DNA from: Methylobacterium oxalidis | GTDB taxonomy: Bacteria > Pseudomonadota > Alphaproteobacteria > Rhizobiales > Beijerinckiaceae | Assembly (NCBI RefSeq): GCF_007992195.1 | Contig: NZ_BJZU01000045.1 | Span: forward strand, 1 to 43,643 | DNA: 43,643 bases | Direction of reading: 5' to 3' | Position numbers and translations under genes: made by a program | Shown: positions 1 to 9,684 of the stretch, piece after piece | Numbering within the stretch: the stretch's first letter is position 1 | Layout: the number at the start of each line of letters is the position of its first letter | The notes under the pieces: generated by a model | Told to the model about the DNA's origin: nothing | The model's input: only the letters and a program-made list of their open reading frames with translations | The model's database searches: none

Positions 1-37
1 TTCCCCCTCCCGTTCGGGAGAGGGTTGGGGTGAGGGA
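1..37. repeat. Extragenic GC-rich palindromic repeat
   Basis: A short palindrome (CTCCCG-TT-CGGGAG at about 7-20) is followed by a G-rich tail of the form GGGTTGGGGTGAGGG. A related palindrome in the opposite sense lies at about 92-112. Elements of this kind are scattered between genes in many GC-rich proteobacteria. No gene is seen here. Confidence 0.45.
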
Positions 38-123
38 TTCGCCGTTTCCGAAAAGCTCGCATCCCTCGCCCGCTGCGCCGACGCGCGCGCGACCTCTCCC
101 GGACGGGGAAGGCAGATACGAGA

Positions 124-149
124 AAGGCCCCGCCTCGCGGCGGGGCCTT
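124..149 (-). terminator. Terminator-like hairpin downstream of the MFS gene
   Basis: A perfect 11-bp stem, AAGGCCCCGCC and GGCGGGGCCTT, with a 4-nt loop lies 28 bp beyond the stop codon of the leftward transporter gene. The T-tract on the minus strand is poor, so this is a GC-rich terminator by position and shape. Confidence 0.6.
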
Positions 150-177
150 CGCGTGTCTCGGTCCGAGTGATCCCGCC

Positions 178-1914
178 TCAGGCGAGGATGTCGCGGTCCT
201 TGGTCTCGGGGATGAAGATCAGTCCCACGACGAAGGTGAAGAGCGCGATCACGATCGGGTACCAGAGGCCGTAGTAGATGTCGCCGGTCTGGGCCACCAT
301 CGCGAAGGCGGTGGCGGGCAGGAGGCCGCCGAACCAGCCGTTGCCGATATGGTAGGGCAGCGACATCGAGGTGTAGCGGATGCGCGTCGGGAACAGTTCC
401 ACCAGCGCCGCCGCGATCGGGCCGTAGACCATCGTCACATAGAGGACGAGGATCGTCAGGATGCCGATCACCATGAGCTTCTGGCCTGTGAACACGTCGA
501 GCGGGTTCGCGGCCTTGATCACGGTCGGGTTGTTGCTGGCCGAGGGGTAGCCCGCCTCGGTCAGCGCGGCTGGGACGGCCTTGGCGAAGGTCGGATCCGC
601 CACGGGGAAGTCCTTGCCGTTGACGCTCACCACGGTCGGCGTGCCCGCGGGCTGCGCCTCGGTGGTGTAGTTCACGGCGCTGCGGGCGAGCAGCGCCTTG
701 GCGATGTCGCACTCCTTCGTGAACTTGGCCGTGCCCACCGGGTTGAACTGGAACGAGCAGTCGGCCGGGTTCGTCTTGACCACAACCGGCACGTTCGACT
801 GCGCCGCGTACAGCGCCGGGTTGGCGTTGGCCGTGAGCTGGTGGAACAGCGGGAAGTAGGTGAGCGCCGCGATCAGGCAGCCGCCGAGGATGATCGGCTT
901 GCGGCCGATCCGGTCGGAGAGTCCGCCGAAGAACAGGAACCCGCCGGTGGCCAGGATCAGCGACCACGCGATCATGACGTTCGCCGTGAACTGGTCGACC
1001 TTCAGGATGCTCTGCAGGAAGAACAGCGCGTAGAACTGGCCGGTGTACCAGACCACGGCCTGGCCGGCGGTGAGGCCGAGCAGCGCGAGCAGCGCCCACT
1101 TGGCGTTCTTCCACTGGCCGAACGCCTCGGAGAGCGGCGCCTTCGAGTGCGTGCCCTCGGCCTTCATCTTCTGGAAGGCCGGGCTCTCCTGCATCTGCAG
1201 CCGGATCCAGACCGAGATGGCCAGGAGTGCCACGGAGACGAGGAACGGGATGCGCCAGCCCCAGACCTGGAAGGCGGTGAGCGTGGTCGTGGTGCCATCG
1301 GGGTTCGTCACTACCGTCGGCGCATAGGCGTTGTTCACGTAGCCCTGCGTCGAGAGGATGATGACGAGCGAGAGCAGCAGCCCGAGGGTCGCCGTCGTCT
1401 GAATGAAGGCGGTGTAGAAGCCGCGGCGCCCGCGGGGGGCGTGCTCGGCCACGTAGACCGCGGCGCCGCCGTACTCGCCGCCCAGCGCGAGGCCCTGGAG
1501 CATGCGCAGCGCGAGCAGCGTCACGGGAGCGACCCAGCCGATGCCGTAGCTGTTGAGCGTGGCGTAGGAGGGCAGAAGGCCGACCAGGAAGGTCGAGATG
1601 CCCATGATGAGGATGGTGACGAGGAAGGTGTACTTCCGGCCGACCATGTCACCGAGGCGACCGAACACCAGGGCGCCGAAGGGGCGCACGAGGAAGCCCG
1701 CCGCGAAGGCGAGCAGCGCGAAGATGTTGCGCGTCGCTTCCGGGTAGGCCGAGAAGAACTGCGCACCGATGATCGCGGCGAGCGACCCGTAGAGATAGAA
1801 GTCGCACCACTCGAAGACGGTGCCGAGCGAGGAGGCCAGGATGACCTTCTTCTCCCCCGCGGTCATCGGTCTTACCGCGTCGTCCGCCTGCGGCACTGCG
1901 GTTCCAACAGCCAT
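178..1914 (-). CDS. MFS transporter, metabolite:H+ symporter (MHS) type
   Basis: A twelve-helix inner-membrane carrier of 578 residues. The motif GRLGDMVGRKYTF after the second helix is the MFS signature, and the organisation resembles the KgtP/ShiA/ProP branch, which takes up carboxylates, shikimate or betaines with protons. The ATG at 1914 is chosen because GGAGGG lies just upstream and the family begins near here; an upstream ATG would add 24 residues without a good ribosome site. Odd: residues about 360-475 form a long polar insertion between two helices, predicted extracytoplasmic, with two Cys. The next gene upstream, in the same direction, encodes acetyl-CoA synthetase, so a short-chain acid such as acetate is a reasonable but unproven substrate. 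Confidence 0.85.
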   Translation of the reverse strand: MAVGTAVPQADDAVRPMTAGEKKVILASSLGTVFEWCDFYLYGSLAAIIGAQFFSAYPEATRNIFALLAFAAGFLVRPFGALVFGRLGDMVGRKYTFLVTILIMGISTFLVGLLPSYATLNSYGIGWVAPVTLLALRMLQGLALGGEYGGAAVYVAEHAPRGRRGFYTAFIQTTATLGLLLSLVIILSTQGYVNNAYAPTVVTNPDGTTTTLTAFQVWGWRIPFLVSVALLAISVWIRLQMQESPAFQKMKAEGTHSKAPLSEAFGQWKNAKWALLALLGLTAGQAVVWYTGQFYALFFLQSILKVDQFTANVMIAWSLILATGGFLFFGGLSDRIGRKPIILGGCLIAALTYFPLFHQLTANANPALYAAQSNVPVVVKTNPADCSFQFNPVGTAKFTKECDIAKALLARSAVNYTTEAQPAGTPTVVSVNGKDFPVADPTFAKAVPAALTEAGYPSASNNPTVIKAANPLDVFTGQKLMVIGILTILVLYVTMVYGPIAAALVELFPTRIRYTSMSLPYHIGNGWFGGLLPATAFAMVAQTGDIYYGLWYPIVIALFTFVVGLIFIPETKDRDILA

Positions 1915-2402
1915 TAATGGGTCCCTCCAGGAATTTTGTTTCCGGAGCCGTCTGAGCGCGACCCCGGCTTGGAACGGCAATGTCACCGCCCATGTTGACG
2001 TGCGTCGATCGGAGCGCTCCCCGTCAGGGCAGCCGCACCGTGGACATCGACGAGCGGACGGTACCGCACGTCATGCTTTCGCCCAATACGTAAACCGACC
2101 GCAAAACTTCGGCGCCCTGGCTTTGTAACAGGTTTGCGCGAGCGCTGGCCTGGCTGCCACTTGAAAATTGCGACCTCAGGTTCGCCGCCGACCTGTCTCC
2201 ACACTTGTCTCGACGTCGCAACCGAGCCAGCCGGCGTGGCGGCCGGCCACGAATACGCACAGCCGAAGGATCCCGAACGATTCGACCGGCAGGCGGAGAC
2301 CGTGAGGACCTGAGCGAGATCCTCCGCGAACGCTCAGGGTCCGCGACCGGCCGGAGCGGCGTGGTCCGCCGCGGCGCGAAGGCGACCGCGGCGGTGACGG
2401 CG
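1915..2402. other. Intergenic region between the MFS gene and acsA
   Basis: No convincing gene in 488 bp. Next to acsA is a perfect 9-bp inverted repeat, CCGCCGCGG (2366-2374) and CCGCGGCGG (2386-2394), which could act as the acsA terminator although no T-run follows. The promoter of the transporter should lie in the left half. Confidence 0.5.
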
Positions 2403-4352
2403 TCAGTGCGTGCGGTTCTGCCGGTTCTCGATGAGGTCCTCGACCACGGCCGGCTCGGCGAGCGTCGAGGTGTCGCCCAGCGAGGAGAACTCGTCCTCGG
2501 CGATCTTGCGCAGGATGCGGCGCATGATCTTGCCGGAGCGGGTCTTGGGCAGGCCGGGGGCGAACTGGATCAGGTCGGGCGAGGCGATCGGGCCGATATC
2601 CTTGCGGACCCAGGCGACCAGCTCCTTGCGCAGGGCGTCGTCGCCCTCCTCGCCCTCGTTGAGGGTGACGTAGGCGTAGATGCCCTGGCCCTTGAGGTTG
2701 TGGGGGTAGCCCACCACGGCGGCCTCGGCGACCTTGGGGTGCGCCACCAGGGAGGACTCGACCTCCGCGGTGCCCATGCGGTGGCCCGAGACGTTGATGA
2801 CGTCGTCGACGCGCCCCGTGATCCAGTAGTAGCCGTCCGCGTCGCGGCGGGCGCCGTCGCCGGTGAAGTAGTTGCCCGGATAGGTCGAGAAGTAGGTCTG
2901 CTCGAAGCGCTCGTGGTCGCCGTAGACCGTGCGCATCTGGCCCGGCCAGCTGTCCTTGATGCAGAGGTTGCCCTCGCAGGCGCCGTCGAGGACCTTGCCC
3001 TCGGCGTCCACCATGACGGGCTGCACGCCGAAGAACGGCCGCGTCGCCGAGCCCGGCTTCAGGTCGGTGGCGCCCGGCAGCGGCGTGATCAGGATGCCGC
3101 CGGTCTCGGTCTGCCACCACGTGTCGACGATGGGGCAGCGGCTGTCGCCGACGACGCGGTAGTACCAGTCCCACGCCTCCGGGTTGATCGGCTCGCCGAC
3201 TGAGCCCAGCACGCGCAGGGTCTCGCGCGAGGTCTTCTTCACCGGGCCCTCGCCGCCGCCCATGAGCGAGCGGATCGCGGTCGGCGCGGTGTAGAAGATG
3301 TTGACCTTGTGCTTGTCCACCACCTCCCAGAAGCGGGAGTTCGACGGGTAGGTCGGGATGCCCTCGAACATCAGCGTCGTGGCGCCGTTCGCGAGCGGCC
3401 CGTACAGGATGTAGCTGTGGCCGGTGACCCAGCCGACGTCGGCCGTGCACCAGTAGACCTCGCCGTCGCGGTAGTCGAAGACGTAACGGTGGGTCATCGA
3501 GGCGTAGACGAGGTAGCCGCCGGTCGTGTGCACCACGCCCTTCGGCTGTCCGGTCGAGCCCGAGGTGTAGAGGATGAAGAGCGGGTGCTCCGCCTCGACC
3601 GCCTCGGCCGGGCACTCGTCGGTCACCTGGTCGGCGGCCTCGTGGTAGTAGACGTCGCGGCCCGGCTCCATCGCCACGTCGGAGCCGGTGCGGCGGACCA
3701 CGATCACGTGATCGACGACGTCCTGGCCGAGGCGCTGGATCGCGGCGTCGACGTTCGCCTTCAGCGGAACCTTGCGGCCGCCGCGCAGGCCCTCGTCCGC
3801 GGTGATCACGACCTTCGAGGCGCAGCCCTCGATGCGGCCGGCCAGGGAATCCGGCGAGAAGCCGCCGAACACCACCGAGTGGATCGCGCCGAGCCGGGCG
3901 CAGGCCAGCATCGCGTAGGCGGCCTCGGGGATCATCGGCAGGTAGATGGTGACCCGGTCGCCCTTCTCCACGCCGCGATTGCGCAGGACGTTGGCCATCC
4001 GGCAGACCTGCGCGTGCAGCTCGCGGTAAGTGATGTGCTTGGATTCGTTCGGGTCGTCGCCTTCCCAGATGATGGCGGTCTGGTCGCCGCGGGTGGCGAG
4101 GTGGCGGTCGATGCAGTTGTGCGCGACGTTGGTGGTGCCGTCCTCGAACCACTTGATCGCGATGTCGCCGGGCTCGAAGCTCGTGTTCTTCACGCGGGTG
4201 AAGGGCTTCATCCAGTCGATGCGCTTGCCGTGCTCGCTCCAGAAGGCATCCGGGTCCGCGACGGACGCCTCGTACATCTCGAGGTACTTGGCATTGTCGA
4301 CATGGGCGCCCTCGCGCCAGCTATCGCGGACCTCGACCAGCTTCTCGTCCAT
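2403..4352 (-). CDS. acsA: Acetyl-CoA synthetase (AMP-forming)
   Basis: Converts acetate, ATP and CoA to acetyl-CoA, AMP and pyrophosphate in the cytoplasm. The 649-residue length is typical of Acs. Visible signatures are the N-terminal ACAS domain, the AMP-binding loop [15 protein letters not shown], the TWWQTETGG motif and the C-terminal [11 protein letters not shown] motif, in which K608 is the lysine that protein acetyltransferases modify in this family. The ATG at 4352 is preferred over a start 45 residues upstream because it has an AGGGAAG ribosome site and matches the normal Acs N-terminus. In methylotrophs it supports growth on acetate or recycling of excreted acetate. Confidence 0.96.
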   Translation of the reverse strand: MDEKLVEVRDSWREGAHVDNAKYLEMYEASVADPDAFWSEHGKRIDWMKPFTRVKNTSFEPGDIAIKWFEDGTTNVAHNCIDRHLATRGDQTAIIWEGDDPNESKHITYRELHAQVCRMANVLRNRGVEKGDRVTIYLPMIPEAAYAMLACARLGAIHSVVFGGFSPDSLAGRIEGCASKVVITADEGLRGGRKVPLKANVDAAIQRLGQDVVDHVIVVRRTGSDVAMEPGRDVYYHEAADQVTDECPAEAVEAEHPLFILYTSGSTGQPKGVVHTTGGYLVYASMTHRYVFDYRDGEVYWCTADVGWVTGHSYILYGPLANGATTLMFEGIPTYPSNSRFWEVVDKHKVNIFYTAPTAIRSLMGGGEGPVKKTSRETLRVLGSVGEPINPEAWDWYYRVVGDSRCPIVDTWWQTETGGILITPLPGATDLKPGSATRPFFGVQPVMVDAEGKVLDGACEGNLCIKDSWPGQMRTVYGDHERFEQTYFSTYPGNYFTGDGARRDADGYYWITGRVDDVINVSGHRMGTAEVESSLVAHPKVAEAAVVGYPHNLKGQGIYAYVTLNEGEEGDDALRKELVAWVRKDIGPIASPDLIQFAPGLPKTRSGKIMRRILRKIAEDEFSSLGDTSTLAEPAVVEDLIENRQNRTH

Positions 4353-4697
4353 TGCGCTTCTTCCCTGAGAGGTGCCCGATCGTATCGCGGGATCTGCCGC
4401 GCAGCCGGGGCTTCCAAGACTTTTCTTAATGCTCGACGGAGACCCACCGCAAGCGCCCGCACGGCGCCGATAAGTGGTTGAGCACAATGCGAGCTTGCTC
4501 GGGCGGGTTCGAGCCTGTCAAGCGAGGCGAAAGTCCGATTGCGCACTGCGAAACAGCAGACCGGCAGCGTTCCCGATGCCAGGCGGAAGCCGGCAGCGCG
4601 GCCGGCGAGCCTGGGTCCTGCGCTTCGGTACGGCGTTCGATGGCGGAGCGGAGAGCATGACAACGACGGGCGTTTGTCGCGCCCGGGGCGCCGCGGC
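4353..4697. other. Intergenic region upstream of acsA
   Basis: 345 bp without a credible gene. It should carry the acsA promoter and the end of the kinase transcript; no clear promoter motif or terminator is recognisable. Confidence 0.4.
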
Positions 4698-7520
4698 TCA
4701 GGCGCTCATCGCGGTCCGGGCGGGAAACAGCATCTCGACGAGGGTGCCCTCGTCCTTCCGGCTGGTGATGCGGAAGCGGCCGTGGTTCGCCTCCACCAGC
4801 GCCTTCGTCAGCGGCAGGCCGAGGCCGGTGCCGCCGCCCTTGCGCGGCCCTGACACCGCGCCGGCGCGGAACGGCTCCAGGGCCGACTCGATCTCGTCCG
4901 GGCTCATGCCGACCCCGGTGTCGCGCACCCTGAGGGCGATCTCGCCGCGCTCGGCCACGGTCGTCGAGACGATCACCTGCCCGCCGGCTTCCGTGAAGCG
5001 GATGGCGTTGGCGATGACGTTGAGGGCGGCCTGACGCATCGAGCGCTCGTCCGCCACCAGCGTGGTGAGGTCGGCCGAGAAGCTCGTGCGAACGACGATG
5101 CGGTCGCGGGCCGCCTGCGGCTGCAGCAGGGCGACGCAGCTCGACACGAGGTCGTTGAGCGGCAGCGGGCCGAAGGCGAGGTCGAGATTGCCGGACTCGA
5201 TCCGGGCGAGGTCGACGAGGTCGTTGACGAGGCCGAGCACGTGCTCGCCGGAGGCGTGTATGTCGCGCAGGTAGTCCCGGTAGCGCTCGGGCAGCGGGCC
5301 GAACGGCTCGCTCAGCATCACGTCGGCGAATCCGAGGATGCCGTTCATCGGCGTGCGGATCTCGTGGCTCACCTTGGCGAGGAAGTTCGCCCTCCAGGCC
5401 TCGGCCTGCTCGGCCTCCGCGCGGGCGCGCTCGGCCGCGTCGGTCAGCCGTTTGCGCTCGCCGAGATCGCGCAGGATGGCTAGGCGGCGCCCGTCCGACA
5501 GCGGGCGCGCGAGCCGCACTGAGACCGGCCCGCGCCCCGGCACGGCGACCTCGCGGGCGGGCGCGCCGGCCGCGTGGAGAGCTGCCCGAAGCTGCATCGC
5601 GCTCTCGGCTGCGAACAGGCCGAGCAGCGGCCGGCCGACCGCTCGGGACGCGTCGCGGCCGAGCATCTCGACGGCCGCGCGGTTCAGGGCGACGACGCGG
5701 TCCTGCGCGTCGAGGGTGAGGACGCCGTCGTCGAAGGCGTCGAGGTCGGGCAGGGCGGGAACTGCCGGCGCGATGGGCACGGGCGCCGCCGCGGTCGGCA
5801 CCGACTCCGCAGGCGGCACCGACGCCGCGTGCCGCAGGACGAGGGCCTCGGCGGGCGTGCCCTGCCAGGTGAGGACCGCGCGCGCGATCTCGACCAGCCG
5901 CACGCCGTCCTCCCGGGTGATGAGCCGGTCGGCGGACGAGCCCGGCTCGGGCCCGGCCTCCGACCGGTGGATCAGGCGCGCGAGGCCGCCCGCCCCCTGG
6001 AACGCGGCCCTGTCCGCGAAGCCGGCGAGGTCGAGGAAGGCGGGATTCGCGTGGAGCAGGCTGTCGTCCCGGCGCACGAGGATCGGGACGGGCAGGGCGT
6101 CGAGGAGGGCGCGCGCCTCCGCGAGGTCCGCCTCGGCCTGCCGGTTCTCCGCGAGCCGCGCGGCCGGGAACGGCATCACGGCGCCCCCCTCCTGCGGCCG
6201 CTCCGACGCGGCCGGCGCATCGTCGCCGGCGAAGCGCGCGCCGAGCGCGCGGGCGATCTCGCGGAAGGCCGCGTGCTCGGAGACGGAGAGCGCCCGCTCC
6301 CCGGCCGGCTCCGCCCCGGCCTCGGCGGAGGGCGGCTCCGGCGGGTCGGCCTGCACCGGGCCGCCCGGGCGGGCGGAGCGGTCGACCGGCAGCGTGCGGT
6401 CGCGGCCGGTCCACATCCGGCCGAAGCGGGCGGCGGGCACAAGGGCGGCGAGGGAGAGGGTCGCGAGCGCGGCCACGGCCGGCCCGAGGCCCGGAGCCGA
6501 CGCCTCCGCCTCGGGGGCGGGTGCCGCCATCCCCGGCGCCGCCGCGGAGGCGGCCTCCCGGGGCGATTCCGGCGCGTCCTCATGGAGCGCCGCGGGCGCC
6601 GCCTCCGGCCGCACGGCGGGCACGTCCTCCAGCGGGATGGCCGCGCGGACGAGGCCGAAGCCTCCGTAGCCCGCGAAGGGGTGGCCGTTCCGCGCGAGCG
6701 GCGCGCCGGAGAGATCGATGCCGATGGCCTCGGCCGCGGGCGCGGGACGAAGCTCGGCCGGCACCGCGCGGAAGGTTCGCCGCTCGGCGATGGCCGCGAG
6801 CAGGGGGTCGGCCGCGCCGAGATGCCCGGCCTCGGCCAGCGCCTGCCAGGACCGGCCGACGAGCAGCGGCGCGAGCGCCGCCTGCGGCGCGCCCGTGACC
6901 TCCGTGATCCGGTCGGCCGCGTCGCTGCGCCAGACGAAGCGGTCGCCCGGCCGCGGCGGAGGAGCGGGTTCGGCGGACGGGAGCGCCAGCGCGGGCGCAG
7001 CCTCGTCGGCGCAGGGGGCATCGCCAGCACTCGGAGCCGCGTCGACCGGAGGCGGCGCGTCCGCCGGTGCCTGCGCGTCGACGGCCGGCGGCAGGGTCTC
7101 CGCCGCGTCGCGGCGCATCGGCGGCGCGGCCTGCGTCGGGACGACGAGGAGCGCCGGCTCGCCGGTGGCGAGACGGCCGCGGGCGAGGAGGCATGCGACG
7201 GGCGGGGCGATCCGGCGCGGGTCGAGGCGCAGGCGCACGAGGCGCACGCCCTCGCCGGAGGGGGCGGCCCGGCGCACCTGCTCCGGCAGGGCGAGGCGCG
7301 GGGAAGGCGCGCCGTCCGGGGCAAACACCGCGCCGGCCCAGGCCCGGGCCGCGCCCGAGGCGCGGATCAGGCGCAGGCTCTCCGCCTCGAGCACCCAGTA
7401 GGTGGCGGCCGGATCCGCAATGAGGGCGGCGAGCCGCGGCTCCCGCGCCCAGGCCGCGAGGGCGGGAGCGGCGGGATCGTTCGCGGGATTCTCGTCCGGA
7501 TCGGACCCGTCGTCGGCCAT
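4698..7520 (-). CDS. Large PAS-domain sensor histidine kinase, PdhS/PleC/DivJ-like
   Basis: A 940-residue cytoplasmic histidine kinase. The N-terminal 450 residues are Ala/Pro-rich and poorly conserved, then PAS-like segments precede the kinase core. The phospho-acceptor is H719 in VSHEIRTPMNG, followed by an HATPase domain with N, G1 (DTGVGM) and G2 (GTGLGL) boxes. The stretch after the H-box, with the ERYRDYLRDIHASGEHVL pattern, is characteristic of the PdhS/PleC/DivJ group, whose members act on DivK and indirectly on CtrA. A weakly hydrophobic segment lies near residues 345-365, but most of the protein looks soluble. No response regulator is adjacent, as is usual for this group. Assignment to one named member is not possible from sequence alone. 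Confidence 0.85.
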   Translation of the reverse strand: MADDGSDPDENPANDPAAPALAAWAREPRLAALIADPAATYWVLEAESLRLIRASGAARAWAGAVFAPDGAPSPRLALPEQVRRAAPSGEGVRLVRLRLDPRRIAPPVACLLARGRLATGEPALLVVPTQAAPPMRRDAAETLPPAVDAQAPADAPPPVDAAPSAGDAPCADEAAPALALPSAEPAPPPRPGDRFVWRSDAADRITEVTGAPQAALAPLLVGRSWQALAEAGHLGAADPLLAAIAERRTFRAVPAELRPAPAAEAIGIDLSGAPLARNGHPFAGYGGFGLVRAAIPLEDVPAVRPEAAPAALHEDAPESPREAASAAAPGMAAPAPEAEASAPGLGPAVAALATLSLAALVPAARFGRMWTGRDRTLPVDRSARPGGPVQADPPEPPSAEAGAEPAGERALSVSEHAAFREIARALGARFAGDDAPAASERPQEGGAVMPFPAARLAENRQAEADLAEARALLDALPVPILVRRDDSLLHANPAFLDLAGFADRAAFQGAGGLARLIHRSEAGPEPGSSADRLITREDGVRLVEIARAVLTWQGTPAEALVLRHAASVPPAESVPTAAAPVPIAPAVPALPDLDAFDDGVLTLDAQDRVVALNRAAVEMLGRDASRAVGRPLLGLFAAESAMQLRAALHAAGAPAREVAVPGRGPVSVRLARPLSDGRRLAILRDLGERKRLTDAAERARAEAEQAEAWRANFLAKVSHEIRTPMNGILGFADVMLSEPFGPLPERYRDYLRDIHASGEHVLGLVNDLVDLARIESGNLDLAFGPLPLNDLVSSCVALLQPQAARDRIVVRTSFSADLTTLVADERSMRQAALNVIANAIRFTEAGGQVIVSTTVAERGEIALRVRDTGVGMSPDEIESALEPFRAGAVSGPRKGGGTGLGLPLTKALVEANHGRFRITSRKDEGTLVEMLFPARTAMSA

Positions 7521-7689
7521 GCAAACCTGTCTGGCTGGAAAAATCTGCGTTACCGCGCCCTCATTTGTATGCTGAACTGCCTCGGAGCGGTGGACACTTC
7601 AAGCGGGCGTCACACGTTTACCTCATGTCAACCTTAATGCCCCCGGGCGGCGGCGGGCAGAGCGGATGCCATGCGCAGACAGCCGTGTT

Positions 7690-7706
7690 ATTGTGCACCG
7701 CACAAT
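7690..7706. promoter_or_regulatory. Palindromic operator upstream of the phasin gene
   Basis: Perfect dyad ATTGTGC-ACC-GCACAAT, 31 bp before the phasin start. Its core TGC-N3-GCA resembles sites bound by the polyhydroxyalkanoate-responsive repressor PhaR in other alphaproteobacteria; the link here is inference. Confidence 0.5.
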
Positions 7707-7737
7707 GAGCGCCGGCTGATTCGGAGAGGAGACGAGG

Positions 7738-8226
7738 ATGAACAACACGCCGAACTACGAAGTCCCGAGCGAGATGCGCGACTTCGCCGAGAAGAGCGTC
7801 GACCAGGCGCGCAAGGCCTTCGACAGCTTCATCGGCGCCGCCCGGCGCACGGCCGACACGGTGCAGGGCTCCGCCGAGACCGCGCGCACGAACGCCCAGG
7901 GCCTGTCGTCCCGCGGCTTCGAGTACGCCGAGCAGAACGTGAACGCCGCCTTCGACCTCGCTCAGAAGCTCGTCCGCTCCAAGGACGTGCAAGAGGCGAT
8001 GCAGCATCAGGCCGAGTTCGTGCGCAGCCAGTTCGCCGCGATCCAGGCGCAGGCCAAGGAGTTCGGCGGCATGGCGCAGAGCGCGATGCAGGAGAGCGCC
8101 GAGAAGGCCAAGGCGGCCATGCAGGAGAACGCCGAGCACGCCCGCCGGGCGATGGAGCAGGGCGCCGACGCGGCCCAGCAGACCGCGAAGGACGCCGAGA
8201 CTACGACCCGGAAGGCGACCTCCTAA
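7738..8226 (+). CDS. Phasin (polyhydroxyalkanoate granule-associated protein)
   Basis: A 162-residue Ala/Gln/Glu-rich, fully helical protein of the phasin_2 family, which coats polyhydroxyalkanoate granules and controls their number and size. The central segment with ARTNAQGLSSRGFEYAEQNV and the QAEFVRSQFAAIQAQAKEF helix is typical. The C-terminal 50 residues are a low-complexity amphipathic helix rich in Ala, Glu and Gln. The start has a GGAGAGGAGACGAGG ribosome region. A strong terminator follows, so it is probably monocistronic and controlled through the dyad just upstream. Confidence 0.93.
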   Translation: MNNTPNYEVPSEMRDFAEKSVDQARKAFDSFIGAARRTADTVQGSAETARTNAQGLSSRGFEYAEQNVNAAFDLAQKLVRSKDVQEAMQHQAEFVRSQFAAIQAQAKEFGGMAQSAMQESAEKAKAAMQENAEHARRAMEQGADAAQQTAKDAETTTRKATS

Positions 8227-8294
8227 GGCGCTCCGCCTCCTGAGGCACTCCGCGCGCGGGCGAACGGCCCGCGACGCCGCACGCGACCATCGAT

Positions 8295-8338
8295 GACGGC
8301 CCGCCCCGCCCGCCCGCGGGGCGGGCCGTCTCGCTTTT
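8295..8338 (+). terminator. Intrinsic terminator of the phasin gene
   Basis: Perfect 13-bp stem GACGGCCCGCCCC and GGGGCGGGCCGTC with a 10-nt loop, followed by TCGCTTTT. Confidence 0.85.
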
Positions 8339-8410
8339 GCCCGCATTGCGGAGGAGGTGGCATCACGCCGCCTCAGCGGGGACGGCACGACGTTTCGGAG
8401 GATCACCGCC

Positions 8411-8728
8411 ATGCGACCCGCCCACCGCCTCGGTCTCGCCGCCGGCCTGCTCGCCGGCCTTCTCAGCGCGCAGGCCGCGATGGCCCAGTACTACGACGAC
8501 GGCTACGGCCCGCCCCGCGGCGCCTACCGCGACGACCGGCCGACCCGGCCGGGGCCCCGCGGCCCGGTGGGCCTGAACTGCGACGCCGTCCAGCAGGGCC
8601 TGAGCGGGCCGCAGCCCTATTCCTGCCCGCTGCCGGGCCCGCGCCCCCTCGGTGCGCGCTGCTTCTGCGACATGCCGATCGCCTCCTTCAGCACGCCGCA
8701 GACGGCCGTCGGCCGGGTGGTGCCCTGA
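8411..8728 (+). CDS. Small secreted protein of unknown function
   Basis: 105 residues, starting at the ATG behind a strong GGAGG site. A Sec signal peptide covers about residues 1-25 and should be cut after AMA, leaving a mature protein that begins QYYDDGYG. The mature part is rich in Gly, Pro, Tyr and Arg and has four Cys (NCDAV, YSCPL, RCFCDM), suggesting two disulfides in the periplasm. No known domain is recognised. It is followed by a hairpin shared with the convergent transpeptidase gene. Confidence 0.75.
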   Translation: MRPAHRLGLAAGLLAGLLSAQAAMAQYYDDGYGPPRGAYRDDRPTRPGPRGPVGLNCDAVQQGLSGPQPYSCPLPGPRPLGARCFCDMPIASFSTPQTAVGRVVP

Positions 8729-8748
8729 GCGCGGGCCGAACACGGGAA

Positions 8749-8781
8749 AAGGCCGCGCCGTCAGGAGGATGGCGCGGCCTT
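8749..8781. terminator. Bidirectional terminator
   Basis: Stem AAGGCCGCGCC and GGCGCGGCCTT (11 bp, 11-nt loop) with A-rich and T-rich flanks, placed between two convergent genes and able to serve both. Confidence 0.75.
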
Positions 8782-8830
8782 CTCGGATCTCGGATGAGCC
8801 GGGACGATCAGGATCGCCCGGCGGAAAAAC

Positions 8831-9505
8831 TCAGTTCAGAACAACGACCTTGGCGCCGACCCTCACGCGGTCGTAGAGGTCTGTGACGTCCTCGTTGGTC
8901 ATGCGGATGCAGCCCGAGGAGACGGCCTGTCCGATCGTGTCCGGCTCGTTCGAGCCGTGGATCCGGTACTCGGTGTTGCCGATGTACATGGCGCGGGCGC
9001 CGAGCGGGTTCTCGATGCCGCCGGCCATGTAGCGCGGCAGGTCGGGGCGGCGGGCGAGCATCGCGGCGGGCGGCGTCCAGGACGGCCACTCGCGCTTGGC
9101 CGTGACGGTCTTCACGCCGGACCACGTGAAGCCGGGGCGGCCGACGCCGACGCCGTAGCGGATCGCCTCGCCGTTCGGGAGCACGAAGTAGAGCCGGCGC
9201 TCCTGGGTCGAGACCACGATCGTGCCGGGCTTGTAGTTGGCGTTGAAGGAGACGATCTCGCGCGGGATCGGCTGGACCTGCGCCTGCGGCGCGGCCTGCA
9301 CGCCCTGGCCGTAGCCGGGCTGGCTGTAGCTGTAGCCCTGGGCCGGCTGGCGCCGGTAGCCGCCGCCGAAAATGTCCGACTGCTCGGCGTAGTAGTCGTC
9401 GGCATCGCCCCCGTAGGGATCGTAGGACGAGAACGCCGCGGCCGGGCCGGCGGCAAGAACACAGACACCGAGGATTCCCGCGAGAGCGCTGGCAAGGGTC
9501 TTCAT
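8831..9505 (-). CDS. L,D-transpeptidase (YkuD family), exported
   Basis: A 224-residue periplasmic enzyme that forms 3-3 crosslinks in peptidoglycan or links it to proteins. A signal peptide covers about residues 1-23 (ending AAGPAAAF). A Tyr/Gln/Pro-rich linker leads to the YkuD domain, which ends with the catalytic HGSNEPDTIG...SSGCIRM motif; C199 is the nucleophile. The start at 9505 is chosen because it begins the signal peptide; an ATG 48 codons upstream gives a non-signal N-terminus. Single-gene unit, convergent with the small secreted protein gene. Confidence 0.93.
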   Translation of the reverse strand: MKTLASALAGILGVCVLAAGPAAAFSSYDPYGGDADDYYAEQSDIFGGGYRRQPAQGYSYSQPGYGQGVQAAPQAQVQPIPREIVSFNANYKPGTIVVSTQERRLYFVLPNGEAIRYGVGVGRPGFTWSGVKTVTAKREWPSWTPPAAMLARRPDLPRYMAGGIENPLGARAMYIGNTEYRIHGSNEPDTIGQAVSSGCIRMTNEDVTDLYDRVRVGAKVVVLN

Positions 9506-9684
9506 GGTGGAGCCTACCTGTGCAGTAACCTTTGCTATACAAGCGCAAGCGTTGCCGTAGGTTCCAATCAGGAGTGAAGATTTCCTACACGCGGAGCCGC
9601 CGAAGTCGTCGGGGCGCCTTTGTCTGCTCTGACCTGTGCGCCCGCGCACCCCGAAAGGCGTAGGATCCTACTCCGTCGGGACGA

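Noticed and set aside
349..1917. Long rightward open frame of 522 codons opposite the MFS gene
   Set aside because: Arg/His/Glu-rich antisense shadow of a well-supported transporter; no ribosome site and no protein family.
5574..7637. 687-codon rightward frame opposite the histidine kinase
   Set aside because: Low-complexity Arg/Gly product caused by high GC; the opposite strand encodes a clear kinase.
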